Shown here: in pieces, positions 63,084 through 64,000 of the stretch
Layout: the number at the start of each line of letters is the position of its first letter
Position numbering within the stretch: the first letter of the stretch is position 1
Origin: Pseudomaricurvus sp965662505
Lineage (GTDB): Bacteria > Pseudomonadota > Gammaproteobacteria > Pseudomonadales > Cellvibrionaceae
Assembly: GCF_965662505.1 (NCBI RefSeq)
Contig: NZ_CBFIHX010000001.1
Coordinates: 9,277-73,276, forward strand
Length of the DNA: 64,000 nucleotides
Direction: 5' to 3'
Notes under the pieces: generated by a model
Told to the model about the DNA's origin: nothing
Database searches by the model: none
What the model saw: the letters and a program-made list of their open reading frames with translations, nothing else
Translations under genes and position numbers: made by a program

Positions 63084-64000
63084 CGGCACCGTTGTTTCCA
63101 CCGTAGACGGCTTTCAGAATCTCACCGGCGCCCGCGTCCAGCAGGCGCTCGGCCAACTGAATACCCATCGCTTCCGCGTCTTTCACCGAACCACGAATTT
63201 CATCTTCCAGCATCAAGGAACCGTCCGGATTGCCTACCAGGCCTCGCAACCAGAGCTGGTCATCGCCTTGGTGCAGGGCAAAACAGCCGATGGGTACCTG
63301 ACAACCCCCTTCAAGGCGGCGATTCATGGCGCGCTCGGCGGTGACGGTTTCAGCGGTGGAGGAGCAGTGCAGAGGTTGCAGCAGCTCCACAATACGATCG
63401 TCCTGCAAGCGGGTTTCAATACCCACAGCTCCCTGACCGCCGGCGGGCAAACAGAACTCCGGAGCAATGTAGTCGCGAATCCGGTCTTCCATCTTCAGAC
63501 GCAGCAAACCGGCACTGGCCAGAATAATGGCGTCGTACTCACCATCGTCCATCTTTTTCAAGCGGGTGTTGACGTTGCCACGCAAGAATTTCACCGTCAG
63601 ATCCGGGCGCTTGGCCAGCACCTGACACTGACGACGCAGGCTGGAAGTGCCCACCACGCTGCCGGCCGGCAGATCGGCCAGCGTCTCATGGTGGTTGGAC
63701 ACAAAGGCATCACGCGGGTCTTCACGGGGGCAGATTACCGCCAGGCCCAGACCCTCGGGGAATTCCATCGGCACGTCTTTCATGGAGTGCACGGCGATAT
63801 CAGCCTCGTCATTGATCAACGCGTGTTCCAGCTCCTTCACAAACAACCCTTTGCCACCCACCTTGGCCAGCGGCACATCGAGAATCTTGTCGCCGCGGCT
63901 GACCATAGGCACCAGCTCGACGGTCAGATCCGGGTGGTGAGCTTCCAGCTCGGCCTTCACGTACTCCGCTTGCCACAGCGCCAGAGCGCTTTTGCGGGTG
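63073..64000 (-). CDS. hemC: Porphobilinogen deaminase, 5' end cut by window edge
   Basis: HemC joins four porphobilinogens into hydroxymethylbilane. The frame runs off the right edge with TRKSALALWQAEYVKAELE, so only about the first nine residues are missing. Visible motifs are GDKILDVPLAKVGGKGLFVKE, AVHSMKDVPMEF, GTSSLRRQCQV, FLRGNVNTRL and the dipyrromethane-binding Cys loop in RRLEGGCQVPIG. It is the first gene of the hemCDXY operon, the gammaproteobacterial order. Confidence 0.97.
   Translation of the reverse strand, partial: TRKSALALWQAEYVKAELEAHHPDLTVELVPMVSRGDKILDVPLAKVGGKGLFVKELEHALINDEADIAVHSMKDVPMEFPEGLGLAVICPREDPRDAFVSNHHETLADLPAGSVVGTSSLRRQCQVLAKRPDLTVKFLRGNVNTRLKKMDDGEYDAIILASAGLLRLKMEDRIRDYIAPEFCLPAGGQGAVGIETRLQDDRIVELLQPLHCSSTAETVTAERAMNRRLEGGCQVPIGCFALHQGDDQLWLRGLVGNPDGSLMLEDEIRGSVKDAEAMGIQLAERLLDAGAGEILKAVYGGNNGADDA

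Overview
The window is a continuous piece of a gammaproteobacterial chromosome. It carries a complete type IV pilus Chp chemosensory cluster, pilT/pilU, metX-metW, the uroporphyrinogen genes hemC-hemD-hemX-hemY, Hsp33/Hsp15 and several gene orders known from Pseudomonas. Gene content and order fit the broad Pseudomonadales/Cellvibrionales/Oceanospirillales group; I cannot name a genus. No rRNA, tRNA, CRISPR array, insertion sequence or prophage was recognised. One gene is cut at each edge: an unidentified C-terminus at the left and hemC at the right.

Layout. 202-13474 (minus): pilG, pilH, pilI, pilJ, pilK, chpA, chpB, chpC, the twitching-motility signalling system. 13790-16916 (plus): gshB, a TonB-like protein, yqgE, ruvX. 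16970-27723: an accessory biosynthetic locus described below. 27875-33850 (minus): pckA, hslO, a DUF4124 protein, a Deg-type protease, hslR and a HAD nucleotidase. 34018-37479 (minus): a patatin-like lipase, pilU and pilT. 37579-46877 (plus): yggS, proC, yggT, a dynamin-like GTPase, metX, metW, a DUF4426 protein, rdgB, hemW. 47108-56778: a hybrid histidine kinase, trxA, rho behind a long leader, a FadL-type porin, an MscS-like channel (minus) and ubiD. 57032-59489: a small secreted protein, an unrecognised His-rich membrane protein and dgkA. 59650-64000 (minus): hemY, hemX, hemD, hemC.

The most interesting region is 16970-27723, between ruvX and pckA. It encodes an acyl carrier protein, a ketosynthase with a Cys-less ketosynthase-like partner, a two-hotdog dehydratase, a DarB-like KAS III, a DarA-like flavodoxin-fold protein, a BtrH-type papain-like acyltransferase, a small HTH protein, an ABC-2 exporter and two possible methyltransferases. 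I read it as a dialkylresorcinol-type lipid pathway with its own tailoring and export. No ketoreductase, aryl-starter ligase or ammonia lyase is present, so it is not a standard aryl polyene or flexirubin cluster.

A second, unlisted pattern runs through the window: short imperfect tandem repeats (7-22 bp units, 2-7 copies, a different sequence each time) lie at or just after the 3' ends of many genes, often including the stop codon. They also distort apparent gene starts. Several starts (chpB, the Deg protease, the DUF4124 gene, the BtrH-like gene) were reassigned here from Shine-Dalgarno position and gene overlap.
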